Positions 44,634 through 51,944 of a stretch of DNA of 64,000 nt are shown one piece after another (position 1 is the stretch's first letter; every line of letters starts with the position of its first letter). The notes below the pieces were generated by a model, which saw only the letters and a list, made by a program, of their open reading frames with translations, made no database searches and had not been told where the DNA came from. A program made the translations under genes and the position numbers. The stretch is taken from the NCBI GenBank assembly GCA_028820935.1, contig JAPPHZ010000009.1:124001-188000 (forward strand), written 5' to 3'. The stretch comes from a bacterium. Its GTDB lineage: Bacteria; Actinomycetota; Acidimicrobiia; Spongiisociales; Spongiisociaceae.

Positions 44634-45518
44634 ATGAGTGATGTCAGCTTCGTGGACACGCACGTGCACTTCTGGGAGCGTCCCCATCCCACTCTGACCT
44701 GGGTCTGGCTGGAAGACGACTTCATCCATCCCCAGTTGGGCGACACGCTTCTCCTCAAGTCGATGAAGAAGTATGCGATCGACGAATTCGCCGCCGAGGT
44801 CGAGGGGTCGGGCGTCTCCAAGGCGGTTCACGTGCAGGCGGCCATCGGCAGCGAGGACCCGGTGGAGGAGACCAAGTGGCTCCAGGGGATGATCGACCGC
44901 AGCGGCTACCCGCTGGCCATCGTGGGGGACGCCCGCATGCAGAGCCCCGACGTCGAAGGGACCATCGAGCGTCATGTCGAGTACGCCAACTTCCGCGGGC
45001 TCCGCGACTTCGCGCAGGGCGACTACCTGGTCGACCCCGACTTCCACCGGGGATACGCCCTGCTGGAGAAGTACAACCTCGTCTACGACCTGGACGTCTT
45101 CTGGGAGAGCATGCACAAGGCAGCGGCCATGGCCGCCAAGTTCCCCAACATCATCCTGGTGGTCGACCACGCCGGTTTCCCGCAGGAGCGGACCGCGGAG
45201 TACTTCTACAACTGGCAGAAGGGCATCGCCGAGTTCAGGGGCATGGACAACGTCTACATGAAGATCTCCGGCCTGGGCATGGGCGATCACATGGCCGGGC
45301 GGAAGTGGACGCTCGAGACCATCAAGCCATGGGTGGAGTGCTGCCTGGAGGTGTTCGGGGTGGAGCAGAGCTTCTTCGGCACCAACTGGCCGGTCGACAA
45401 GGATTACTCGACCTACCCCGTGCTGATCGACGCCTACCGCGAGCTGATCTCCGGTTACAGCGAGTCCGAGCAGACGGCGCTCTTCTCCGGCAACGCCGAG
45501 AAGGTCTACCGGATCTAG
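44634..45518 (+). CDS. amidohydrolase-fold sugar lactonase-like protein
   Basis: Amidohydrolase_2 family TIM barrel, 294 aa, paralogous to 18225-19100. It has the metal His-x-His in VDTHVHFWER, SKAVHVQAAIGSEDPVEETKWLQG, VVDHAGFPQER and the C-terminal SFFGTNWPVDKDYSTY with the catalytic Asp. The start at ATG 44634 follows GGGAGG. The open frame extends upstream through the repeat element and is not coding there. The TAG stop lies in the CTAG at the edge of a family B element. Divergent from the ribose-type ABC genes. Confidence 0.85.
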   Translation: MSDVSFVDTHVHFWERPHPTLTWVWLEDDFIHPQLGDTLLLKSMKKYAIDEFAAEVEGSGVSKAVHVQAAIGSEDPVEETKWLQGMIDRSGYPLAIVGDARMQSPDVEGTIERHVEYANFRGLRDFAQGDYLVDPDFHRGYALLEKYNLVYDLDVFWESMHKAAAMAAKFPNIILVVDHAGFPQERTAEYFYNWQKGIAEFRGMDNVYMKISGLGMGDHMAGRKWTLETIKPWVECCLEVFGVEQSFFGTNWPVDKDYSTYPVLIDAYRELISGYSESEQTALFSGNAEKVYRI

Positions 45519-45621
45519 GAGGGTACTGAAAAATGTCCCGTTGGTCCGATAGTCGGCAATGGAACCCCAGGTCAAGACGTCGCGGGCCAACCGATCCCCG
45601 TCTTTTTCAGCACCCTCCTAG
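45515..45621. mobile_element. family B inverted-repeat element, 107 bp
   Basis: CTAGGAGGGTACTGAAAAA (45515-45533) and TTTTTCAGCACCCTCCTAG (45603-45621) are inverted copies with one mismatch in 19. CTAG at both ends again fits IS630-type TA duplication. No coding capacity. It lies between the lactonase stop and the SDR start. A diverged copy is at 48802-48905. Confidence 0.78.
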
Positions 45622-45662
45622 GCTGGTGGTCGGTAGAGCAACCGCAACAATGTGAAGGCGCC

Positions 45663-46358
45663 ATGAGGAGAACGGCCCTGGTCACCGGCTCGGCGCGCGG
45701 GATGGGCGCGGCGATATGCCGAGTCCTCCGCCAGGACGGCCTGCGCGTGATCGGCGCCGACATCATCGAGCACGAACACGATGACTCGGACCGCTACATC
45801 GAGATCGACCTTTCCGATCCCGCCCAATGCGAACGCCTCGTCACCGAGGCCGGCGAGGTCGACGTGCTGGTCAACAACGCCGCCATCTTCTTCCACAAGC
45901 CGATACCCGAGTTCACCGTAGACGACTTCGACTACACCATCGCGGTGAACCTGCGCGCCAACTTCCTCATCTGCCGGGGCCTGGTGGAGGGCATGAAGGA
46001 GCGCGGCTGGGGCCGGATCATCAACATCTCCAGCGTGGGCGCCCGCACGGGCGGCGTATCGGATTCGGCGGTGTACAGCGCCACCAAGGCGGCCATGATC
46101 TCGCTGACCAAGAGCTTCGCCCGCAACTACGGCCCGTACGGCGTCACCTCCAACGCGGTGGCGCCCGGATTCGTGGAGGGTTTCATGACCAGCCACGTCA
46201 CCGATGCCGACCGCGCCCTGTACCTGAGCCAGATACCCGTGGGTCGATCCTGCCAGCCCGAGGAGATCGCCGATCTGGTCTCGTTCCTGGCCGGGGACGG
46301 CGCCGCATTCGTCACCGGCGCCACCATCGACATCAACGGCGGCTGGGTGATGACCTAG
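45663..46358 (+). CDS. short-chain dehydrogenase/reductase
   Basis: Classical SDR, 231 aa. It has ALVTGSARGMGAAICRVLRQDG, an Asp in IGADIIEHEH suggesting NAD, VNNAAIFF, NISSVGARTGG, YSATK, and the terminal TGATIDINGGWVMT. It is a close paralogue of 34999-35706. With the lactonase before it, it could form a small sugar-oxidation operon interrupted by the family B element. Confidence 0.87.
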   Translation: MRRTALVTGSARGMGAAICRVLRQDGLRVIGADIIEHEHDDSDRYIEIDLSDPAQCERLVTEAGEVDVLVNNAAIFFHKPIPEFTVDDFDYTIAVNLRANFLICRGLVEGMKERGWGRIINISSVGARTGGVSDSAVYSATKAAMISLTKSFARNYGPYGVTSNAVAPGFVEGFMTSHVTDADRALYLSQIPVGRSCQPEEIADLVSFLAGDGAAFVTGATIDINGGWVMT

Positions 46359-46360
46359 GA

Positions 46361-46386
46361 GTCAAGACTCGAGGTCAAGACTCGAG
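46361..46386. repeat. 13-bp tandem duplication
   Basis: GTCAAGACTCGAG occurs twice in direct succession (46361-46373 and 46374-46386), immediately after the SDR stop, between two convergent genes. A small slippage or spacer repeat. Confidence 0.7.
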
Positions 46387-46441
46387 TAGGAGGGCTCAAC
46401 GTGTGGTCGGCCCCGGGGATCGACGGCCGGCGACCACCGGC

Positions 46442-46666
46442 TCAGGTCTCGATGGTGCAGACGGGGGTACCGACGGTCACCTCGTCGTCGATCTCGACCA
46501 GCAACTCCACGATCGTCCCGGATACCGGGGATGGAAGCTCGGCCTCCACCTTGTCGGTCTCGACCGTCATAAGGGTGTCGCCCTGGGACACGACGTCCCC
46601 CACCGCCACCGTCCATTCGAGAACCAGCACCTCGTCGACGGTCTCGCCGAGTTTCGGCATCTTCAC
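46442..46666 (-). CDS. free-standing lipoyl/biotinyl domain protein
   Basis: A 74 aa protein that is one lipoyl domain. It has MKMPKLGETVDEVLVLEW, then the modified-Lys hairpin TVETDKVEAELPSPVSG, then VGTPVCTIET. The Lys of TDKVE is the expected lipoylation site. An E2 catalytic core is absent. It follows the E1-alpha and E1-beta genes by 105 bp on the same strand, so it probably carries the acyl or aldehyde group made by that E1. The GTG start is at 46666. Confidence 0.88.
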   Translation of the reverse strand: MKMPKLGETVDEVLVLEWTVAVGDVVSQGDTLMTVETDKVEAELPSPVSGTIVELLVEIDDEVTVGTPVCTIET

Positions 46667-46771
46667 GTTGCTACGGATATCGATCCCCTTGTACAGGTAC
46701 CGGACAATCTACCAGTGGCCGGCTCGACCGATTCGGCGCGCCGGATCCAGACGTCCACACCTCGGTTTCCG

Positions 46772-47764
46772 TCACGGAGCGTAGATGTGGCGGAACATGT
46801 CGTCCACCGTCGCCGGGTCGCCGGCCGCGGCGGTGGCCTCGGCGTCCACCACGCGTTGGGCGGCTCGAGCCTGGATCTCCTCGGCTTCCTCGGCCGTGAT
46901 TACCCCTTCTCCTACGAGGCGGCTGCGATAGGTGTTGATCGGATCGCGCTCGTACCAACGGTCGAGCTCACCCTCCGGCCGGTAGGGCGCGGTGTCGGCC
47001 CTCGAGTGGCCCGAGTAGCGGTAGGTCTTCATCTCGAGCAGGGTCGGCCCGTGGCCCGCCCTCGCCCTAGCCAGGGCCTCCCCCACGGCCGAGGCCACCA
47101 CGTCCACATCCTGGCCGTCGACCACGTGGCCCGGGATACCGTAGGAGACCGCCCGGTCGGCGATGTTCTCGATCGGGGTCGTCAGGTGGATGGCGGTGTA
47201 CTCCCCGTACTGGTTGTTCTCGCACACGAACACCGCCGGCAGCTTCCAGATGGCGGCCAGGTTCAGGCCCTCGTGGAAGGCGCCGATGTTGGCGGCCCCA
47301 TCCCCGAAGATCGCGATCGCCGCGTCGTCCGTGCCCTTCACCTGAGCCGTCAGGGCGGCGCCGGCCGCCACCGGGATTCCGGCGCCGACGATGGCGAACG
47401 TCGGGAGCAGCCCGATCGACGTATCGCACAGATGCATGGATCCACCTACGCCCCCGACCGAGCCGGCTCTCCGTCCCATGATCTCCCCCAACACCGTGAC
47501 CGGGGGCATGCCCAACGCCAGGGCGTGACCGTGGCCGCGGTAGGTACACGTCACCGTGTCGGTGGGCCGGGCGGCTGCCGCGATCCCCACGGCTACCGCC
47601 TCCTGACCCTGGCAGGTATGGGTGGTGCCGTGGACGGCGCCCTCGAAGAACATGGCCTTGACCCGATCCTCGAAGGCCCGTATCTCGCACATGGCCTCGT
47701 AGCGTCCGGCCCGGCCCGATTGGAGCCGGAGCCGCCGATCCAGTGATACGCCGGCGCCGCTCAT
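46772..47764 (-). CDS. 2-oxoacid/acetoin dehydrogenase E1 alpha subunit
   Basis: TPP-dependent decarboxylase alpha subunit, 330 aa. It has RGHGHALALGMP, the TPP motif GDGAANIGAFHEGLNLAAIWKLPAVFVCENN near residue 160 and the phosphorylation-loop equivalent YRYSGHSRADTAPYR. The start at 47764 overlaps the stop of the beta subunit as ATGA. Length and motifs match acetoin dehydrogenase AcoA and pyruvate dehydrogenase PdhA. No E2 core or E3 is next to it. Confidence 0.9.
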   Translation of the reverse strand: MSGAGVSLDRRLRLQSGRAGRYEAMCEIRAFEDRVKAMFFEGAVHGTTHTCQGQEAVAVGIAAAARPTDTVTCTYRGHGHALALGMPPVTVLGEIMGRRAGSVGGVGGSMHLCDTSIGLLPTFAIVGAGIPVAAGAALTAQVKGTDDAAIAIFGDGAANIGAFHEGLNLAAIWKLPAVFVCENNQYGEYTAIHLTTPIENIADRAVSYGIPGHVVDGQDVDVVASAVGEALARARAGHGPTLLEMKTYRYSGHSRADTAPYRPEGELDRWYERDPINTYRSRLVGEGVITAEEAEEIQARAAQRVVDAEATAAAGDPATVDDMFRHIYAP

Positions 47765-48777
47765 GCCACCACCTCCCGGTTCTCCCACCAGTGGGCGGGG
47801 CGGGCTCCTGTTTCGAGAAGGGCACCGACCTGCCGGGCTATGTAGTCGGGACCGGGAACGTAGCGCTGCTCCAGTTCCTTCCCAAACGGTACGTGGATAT
47901 CCGGGCATGTGATGCGGACGGGCGGCGCCTGGAGATCCCCGAACAGTTCGCTCGTGACGAAGGCGGTTATCTCGCCTCCCCACCCGCCGGTAAGCGGGTT
48001 CTCCTCCACCGTCACCAGGCGCCCGGTCTTGGAGACCGACCGAGCCAGTGCCTCCTTGTCGTAGGGGACCAGGGTCTGAAGGTCGATCACCTCCGCCGAC
48101 CATGGTGCTCCTTCGGCGGCCTGCAGAGCGGCGGGGACCATAGCTCCGAGAGCCACCAGGGTGACATCGGACCCTTCCCTGGCGGTGGCCGCCCGACCGA
48201 GCGGGATGATGCCATCCTCGCCGGTCTGTACCGGCTCCCGTTTGGCGTACAGAACCCGGGGCTCCAGGAAGACGACCGGGTTGTCGTCACGGATGGCCGC
48301 CCGGAGAAGCCCGTAAGCGTTGTGGGCGCCCGAGGCAACTGCCAGCTTGAGCCCCGGCGTGCCGTACATCCACGATTCCAGCGTCTGGGAATGCTGGCAC
48401 CCGAAACCGAGCCCCGCCCCGATCGAACCCCGCACGGTGAGCGGCACCGAGACCGTCCCGCGTGACAGGTAGTGGAACTTGGCCGCCTCGGTGACCAGTT
48501 GGTCGAGCGCCACTCCGATGAACTCGATGAACATGATCTCCGCCACCGGACGGAGCCCGGTCGAAGCGGCGCCCACGGCGGCGCCCATAAAGCCCATCTC
48601 CGAGATCGGCGTGTCCCGCACCCGCGAGGGCCCGAACTCGTTGAGAAGGCCCGCCGACGTCTTGAAGGGCCCTTCGGCCACCGCGACGTCCTCGCCAAAC
48701 ACCACCACATCGGGGTTGATGCGCATCTCGTCGGCCAGCGCCGTGGCGATCGCTTGGTTCATCCGCATCCTGCGCAT
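47761..48777 (-). CDS. 2-oxoacid/acetoin dehydrogenase E1 beta subunit
   Basis: Transketolase pyrimidine and C-terminal domains, 338 aa. FGEDVAVAEGPFKTSAGLLNEFGPSRVRDTPISEMGFMG and QLVTEAAKFHYLSRGTVSVPLTVRG are the beta-subunit signatures. PVVFLEPRVLYAKRE is a typical cofactor-binding strand. It is placed upstream of alpha, the reverse of the usual pdhA-pdhB order. A family B element lies just before its start, so its promoter would be in or upstream of that element. Confidence 0.9.
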   Translation of the reverse strand: MRRMRMNQAIATALADEMRINPDVVVFGEDVAVAEGPFKTSAGLLNEFGPSRVRDTPISEMGFMGAAVGAASTGLRPVAEIMFIEFIGVALDQLVTEAAKFHYLSRGTVSVPLTVRGSIGAGLGFGCQHSQTLESWMYGTPGLKLAVASGAHNAYGLLRAAIRDDNPVVFLEPRVLYAKREPVQTGEDGIIPLGRAATAREGSDVTLVALGAMVPAALQAAEGAPWSAEVIDLQTLVPYDKEALARSVSKTGRLVTVEENPLTGGWGGEITAFVTSELFGDLQAPPVRITCPDIHVPFGKELEQRYVPGPDYIARQVGALLETGARPAHWWENREVVA

Positions 48778-48801
48778 ACCGCTCCCTCCGACGTGTTACG
48801 A

Positions 48802-48905
48802 CCAGCAGGGTACTCAAAATGTCCAGTTGGCCCGACAGCCGGCATTGATACGCCGAGTCGAGGTGGTGGGCCAACCCATCGCCGTCCTTTCAAGAACCCT
48901 CCTGT
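48802..48905. mobile_element. family B inverted-repeat element, diverged copy
   Basis: The left end AGGGTACTCAAAATGTCC and the right end CTTTCAAGAACCCTCCTG match the element at 45515-45621. GTTGGCCCGACAGCCGGCA corresponds to the GTTGGTCCGATAGTCGGCA interior. The CTAG ends are lost. It lies 25 bp upstream of the E1-beta start. Confidence 0.7.
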
Positions 48906-48959
48906 ACAGTGACCCGCCGCGCCCTCCGACACCGATGGATTTCTGGCGAAGGGGACCGG

Positions 48960-49382
48960 TCAGACCGAGGTGGCCCGCCACAGCCGGTGGGCCTCGACTG
49001 CGAACATGACGGGGAGGACGGTGTCGATCACGTGCCACACGATGGGCTTCGAATTCCAACCCCATGCGTACTCGAACCAGTTGGGGACGAAGGCCAGCGC
49101 GACCAGGACCGTTCCGTAGAACATCGCGTTGGATCGGAGCCACGGGCGAAGGTCCCCCGAACTGTCGCCTTCGTACCTGCGCTTCTCCCGCCAGGTGGTC
49201 ACCATCATCAGTACCAGACCGGCGGCCATGAACACGTCGAGCACGTGCCACACGTTGAGCGCGGAGCCGATGGTCTCCCCATCGGAGTCGTAGGCGTACA
49301 GCGGGAACACCATGAAGTGCACCGCCACCGCGATGGCAACGATGAGTAGGTACGCGCTCATCAATCTGTGTAGAGCCATCAT
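48960..49382 (-). CDS. four-span membrane protein
   Basis: A 140 aa integral membrane protein with hydrophobic segments at about residues 8-28, 42-62, 84-103 and 112-130, rich in Trp and His near the membrane ends (WHVLDVF, WHVIDTVLP). No catalytic motif is recognised. It stands alone between the E1 operon and the toxin-antitoxin pair. Hypothetical. Confidence 0.65.
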   Translation of the reverse strand: MMALHRLMSAYLLIVAIAVAVHFMVFPLYAYDSDGETIGSALNVWHVLDVFMAAGLVLMMVTTWREKRRYEGDSSGDLRPWLRSNAMFYGTVLVALAFVPNWFEYAWGWNSKPIVWHVIDTVLPVMFAVEAHRLWRATSV

Positions 49383-49559
49383 TAACTCCGCATCATCCGT
49401 CGGTTACTGCTTCGGTGCGGGTGATTCCTCAGTGATCGTGCGCCTCTCGGTCACCCATGACGCTTCCGGTGCTCTCTTCTTAGCCCGTAGGTTGAGAAAG
49501 CCCGAGCCACCTCGGTCATTCTGAATGGTCTTGTGTGTTGCTGCAACTACCACCACACT

Positions 49560-49579
49560 CTTAGTCTGGTCTGGCTAAG
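49560..49579. promoter_or_regulatory. small palindrome before the antitoxin gene
   Basis: CTTAG at 49560-49564 and CTAAG at 49575-49579 flank TCTGGTCTGG directly before the antitoxin ATG. Autoregulation of toxin-antitoxin operons at such sites is common. The arms are only five bases, so this is a weak call. Confidence 0.3.
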
Positions 49580-49581
49580 CT

Positions 49582-49845
49582 ATGTCCATGGCTACCACGA
49601 TAGTGAACACTCATGAAGCCAAGTCGCGACTTTCGGAGTTGATCCGCAGAGTCCAGGAAGGCGGCGAGGTCGTCGTCGCCCGGAATGGACAACCTGTCGC
49701 CAAGATCATCGCGTGGCCACCGCCACGCCCCGAACGCCGCCCGGGCACGTGGGCAGGCAGGGTGAAGTACCACGGCGACATCGTCGGACCCGATGAGGAT
49801 GTCATTGCGATGTTCTCCGAATCGGCCGAAAGCGGAAAGGCTTGA
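49582..49845 (+). CDS. Phd/YefM-family antitoxin
   Basis: An 87 aa antitoxin. The N-terminal DNA-binding domain TTIVNTHEAKSRLSELIRRVQEGGEVVVARNGQPVAKII is complete and typical, and the C-terminal tail (GTWAGRVKYHGDIVGPDEDVIAMF) is the toxin-neutralising part, of the VapB type paired with PIN toxins. Its stop overlaps the toxin start as TTGA, so the pair is co-translated. Confidence 0.9.
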   Translation: MSMATTIVNTHEAKSRLSELIRRVQEGGEVVVARNGQPVAKIIAWPPPRPERRPGTWAGRVKYHGDIVGPDEDVIAMFSESAESGKA

Positions 49846-50222
49846 GACTGCTGGTCGACAGTCACGTAGCGCTCTGGTGGCTGGAAGGGAGCCCATCGTT
49901 GGGACCGGCGTGCCGGAACTCCATCGAGCGCGCCGATCAGGTGTTCTTCTCAGCCGTTACCCCGTGGGAACTCGGGATCAAGAAGGCTCTCGGCAAGGTC
50001 TCCTTCCCGGACGGATTGACGGACAGGCTCGAGGCCGAGGGGTTCGAAGCTCTTTCGATTTCACCGCGGCATGCCGAACAGGCGGCCGCCCTTCCGCCGC
50101 ACCACCGTGACCCCTTCGACCGGATGCTGGTTGCCCAGGCACAACTCGAAGCCCTGGCGCTGGTGACCGCCGACCGCGTCCTCCATCCCTATGACGTGTC
50201 GATGATCGAAGCCTTGGAGTGA
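49842..50222 (+). CDS. PIN-domain toxin (VapC-like)
   Basis: A 126 aa site-specific ribonuclease of the PIN family. Asp6 in LLVDSHVALWWLEG, Glu in FSAVTPWELGIKKALGK, Asp in HHRDPFDRMLVAQA and Asp in ALVTADRVLHPYD give the four acidic residues expected for the Mg site. The TTG start overlaps the antitoxin stop. This intact pair contrasts with the broken PIN remnant at 26117-26279. Confidence 0.92.
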   Translation: MRLLVDSHVALWWLEGSPSLGPACRNSIERADQVFFSAVTPWELGIKKALGKVSFPDGLTDRLEAEGFEALSISPRHAEQAAALPPHHRDPFDRMLVAQAQLEALALVTADRVLHPYDVSMIEALE

Positions 50223-50341
50223 TCGCGCGCCGCCACCTCTCCACCGCGGCGAGAGTCCGAATTCATGACTCCATTACACCGATATCCTCCTGACGCCATG
50301 GGAGGGCGATCGGGAGCAACTCGGGTTCGTATGCCGGGCAG

Positions 50342-51301
50342 GTGTTGAATCCCTCGGCTGCGATAGGGCGGCTGCGCGCGCTGGGATCGCGCCGGCCCCT
50401 GCTCCTGCTCAGCGTTTCGGCGGTGGCCTTCAGCACCGCACCTATTTTCGTCCAGGCCTCATCGACCAGCGGCCCGGTGTTCGCGTTCTGGCGGTCATGG
50501 ATCGGGATCGTGGCGATCTTCGCCTCGGTCACGCTGGCCGGCCGCATCCGCATAGCCTTCCCGCGGGGCCGCGATTGGAGGATTCCCTTCTGGGCCGGCT
50601 TCTTCAACGCCGTCTCGATGGTCTGTTTCATGACCGCTGTCAAGTTCACCTCGGTGGTGGACATCTCGTTGCTGACGATGCTCAACCCGGTCCTGATCGC
50701 GTTGTGGGCGATCCCGATGTTCGGGGAACGTCCCGGGCTGCGCTTCCGCCTCTGGACGTTCGTGGCGATCCTCGGGTCCGGGGTGGTCATCCTCGGAGGA
50801 TCGACGGGTCCGGACGGCGACCCGCTGGGAATCGCCCTGGGCATCATGTCGGTCCTGTGCTGGTCTTTCCAGTTCGTGAGCATGAAGCGGGCCCGCGCAA
50901 CCATGGACACCATCCCCTTGATGGTGGGCATGCTGGTGGTCAGCACGCTGTTCGTGTCGTTGTTCTGCTTCGCCACCCGCGCCGCCGTCTGGAACCTGTC
51001 CGGCGCGGACATGCTCAACGTGGTGGGAGTGGTGGTCGTGCCCGGAGGGATGGGCGCCATGCTGCTCTCGTGGAGCCTGCGTTGGGTACCGGCGAACGTC
51101 CCCCCGCTCATGTACCTGCCGGCGCCTTTCCTGGCAGGCGCCATGGCCTGGTTCTTCCTCGGGGAAGGCGTGACCCTGGTCCATGTGGGGGGCGGGGCGA
51201 TGACGCTGGCGGGGGTGGCGGCCGCTCTGGTCAGCCGTTCGGGCAAGGCGCTGCTGGCGACCGCCTACACCCGCCCCACGGCCTCCCCGCCCCCGGTCTG
51301 A
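50342..51301 (+). CDS. EamA-family metabolite exporter
   Basis: Ten-span drug/metabolite transporter, 319 aa, made of two EamA repeats. Repeat 1 begins LLLLSVSAVAFSTAPIFVQAS and ends in MLNPVLIALWAIPMFGERPG. Repeat 2 begins PLGIALGIMSVLCWSFQFVSMKRA and ends in YLPAPFLAGAMAWFFLGEGVTLVH. The substrate is unknown (amino acids and nucleosides are typical). It is convergent with shikimate kinase. Confidence 0.87.
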   Translation: MLNPSAAIGRLRALGSRRPLLLLSVSAVAFSTAPIFVQASSTSGPVFAFWRSWIGIVAIFASVTLAGRIRIAFPRGRDWRIPFWAGFFNAVSMVCFMTAVKFTSVVDISLLTMLNPVLIALWAIPMFGERPGLRFRLWTFVAILGSGVVILGGSTGPDGDPLGIALGIMSVLCWSFQFVSMKRARATMDTIPLMVGMLVVSTLFVSLFCFATRAAVWNLSGADMLNVVGVVVVPGGMGAMLLSWSLRWVPANVPPLMYLPAPFLAGAMAWFFLGEGVTLVHVGGGAMTLAGVAAALVSRSGKALLATAYTRPTASPPPV

Positions 51302-51310
51302 AGGCGACCA

Positions 51311-51826
51311 TCAGCGTGCTTGCCAGAGTCTCCAGACCTGCTTGGCGGCCTCTTTGCGGGTCTTCCCGTCCATGGAGATGCTGATGTGGGCGGCCTCCTC
51401 GTACAAGTGCTTGCGGGCCTCCCAGATCTCGGTGTAGCGCGCGGCCAGGTCGTCATGGCCCAGCAGCAGGGGGCGGTTCTTGGTCTTGCCCTTGGCGATC
51501 AGGGAGGCGATCGAGGGTTTGAGCCACACCACCAGTCCGGTATCCCGCATCAGGGAGCGGTTCGCCTCGTCGAGGATGGCGCCGCCGCCGGTGGCCACCA
51601 CCAGCCGCTCCGAACGCCCGGCGATCCACGCCACCTCCTCGCACTCCATCGTCCGGAAGGCGGGCTCGCCGTGTGTGGCGAAGATCTCGGGGATGGTCAT
51701 CCCGGCCCGCTCCTTGATCCGATCGTCAGTATCCACCAGGGGAAACCCGCTACGTGCGGAGAGCCGCCGGCCCACCTTGGTCTTCCCGGAACTCATCATC
51801 CCGATCAGCCACAGCTTGGAAGTCAT
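51311..51826 (-). CDS. aroK: shikimate kinase
   Basis: ATP-dependent phosphorylation of shikimate, step five of the aromatic amino acid pathway, 171 aa. It has the P-loop GMMSSGKT (9-16), the Mg/substrate motif DTDDRI (32-37), the substrate Arg in FRTMECEEV and the glycine triplet ATGGGAIL (near 80), followed by the lid KTKNRPLL. It is not near other aro genes. The fold also suits gluconate and other small-molecule kinases, but the DTDD and GGG motifs favour AroK. Confidence 0.85.
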   Translation of the reverse strand: MTSKLWLIGMMSSGKTKVGRRLSARSGFPLVDTDDRIKERAGMTIPEIFATHGEPAFRTMECEEVAWIAGRSERLVVATGGGAILDEANRSLMRDTGLVVWLKPSIASLIAKGKTKNRPLLLGHDDLAARYTEIWEARKHLYEEAAHISISMDGKTRKEAAKQVWRLWQAR

Positions 51827-51944
51827 GCCTCCACCCTATCCGAACCGGGCAGCGCCACGCTTCCCGACTACCGGCCGCGCTCACAACCTCTCGGCGCCAC
51901 CGGAGCCTGTCGGTTGCGACCCGGGCGACCCGCAAACGGGAAGC

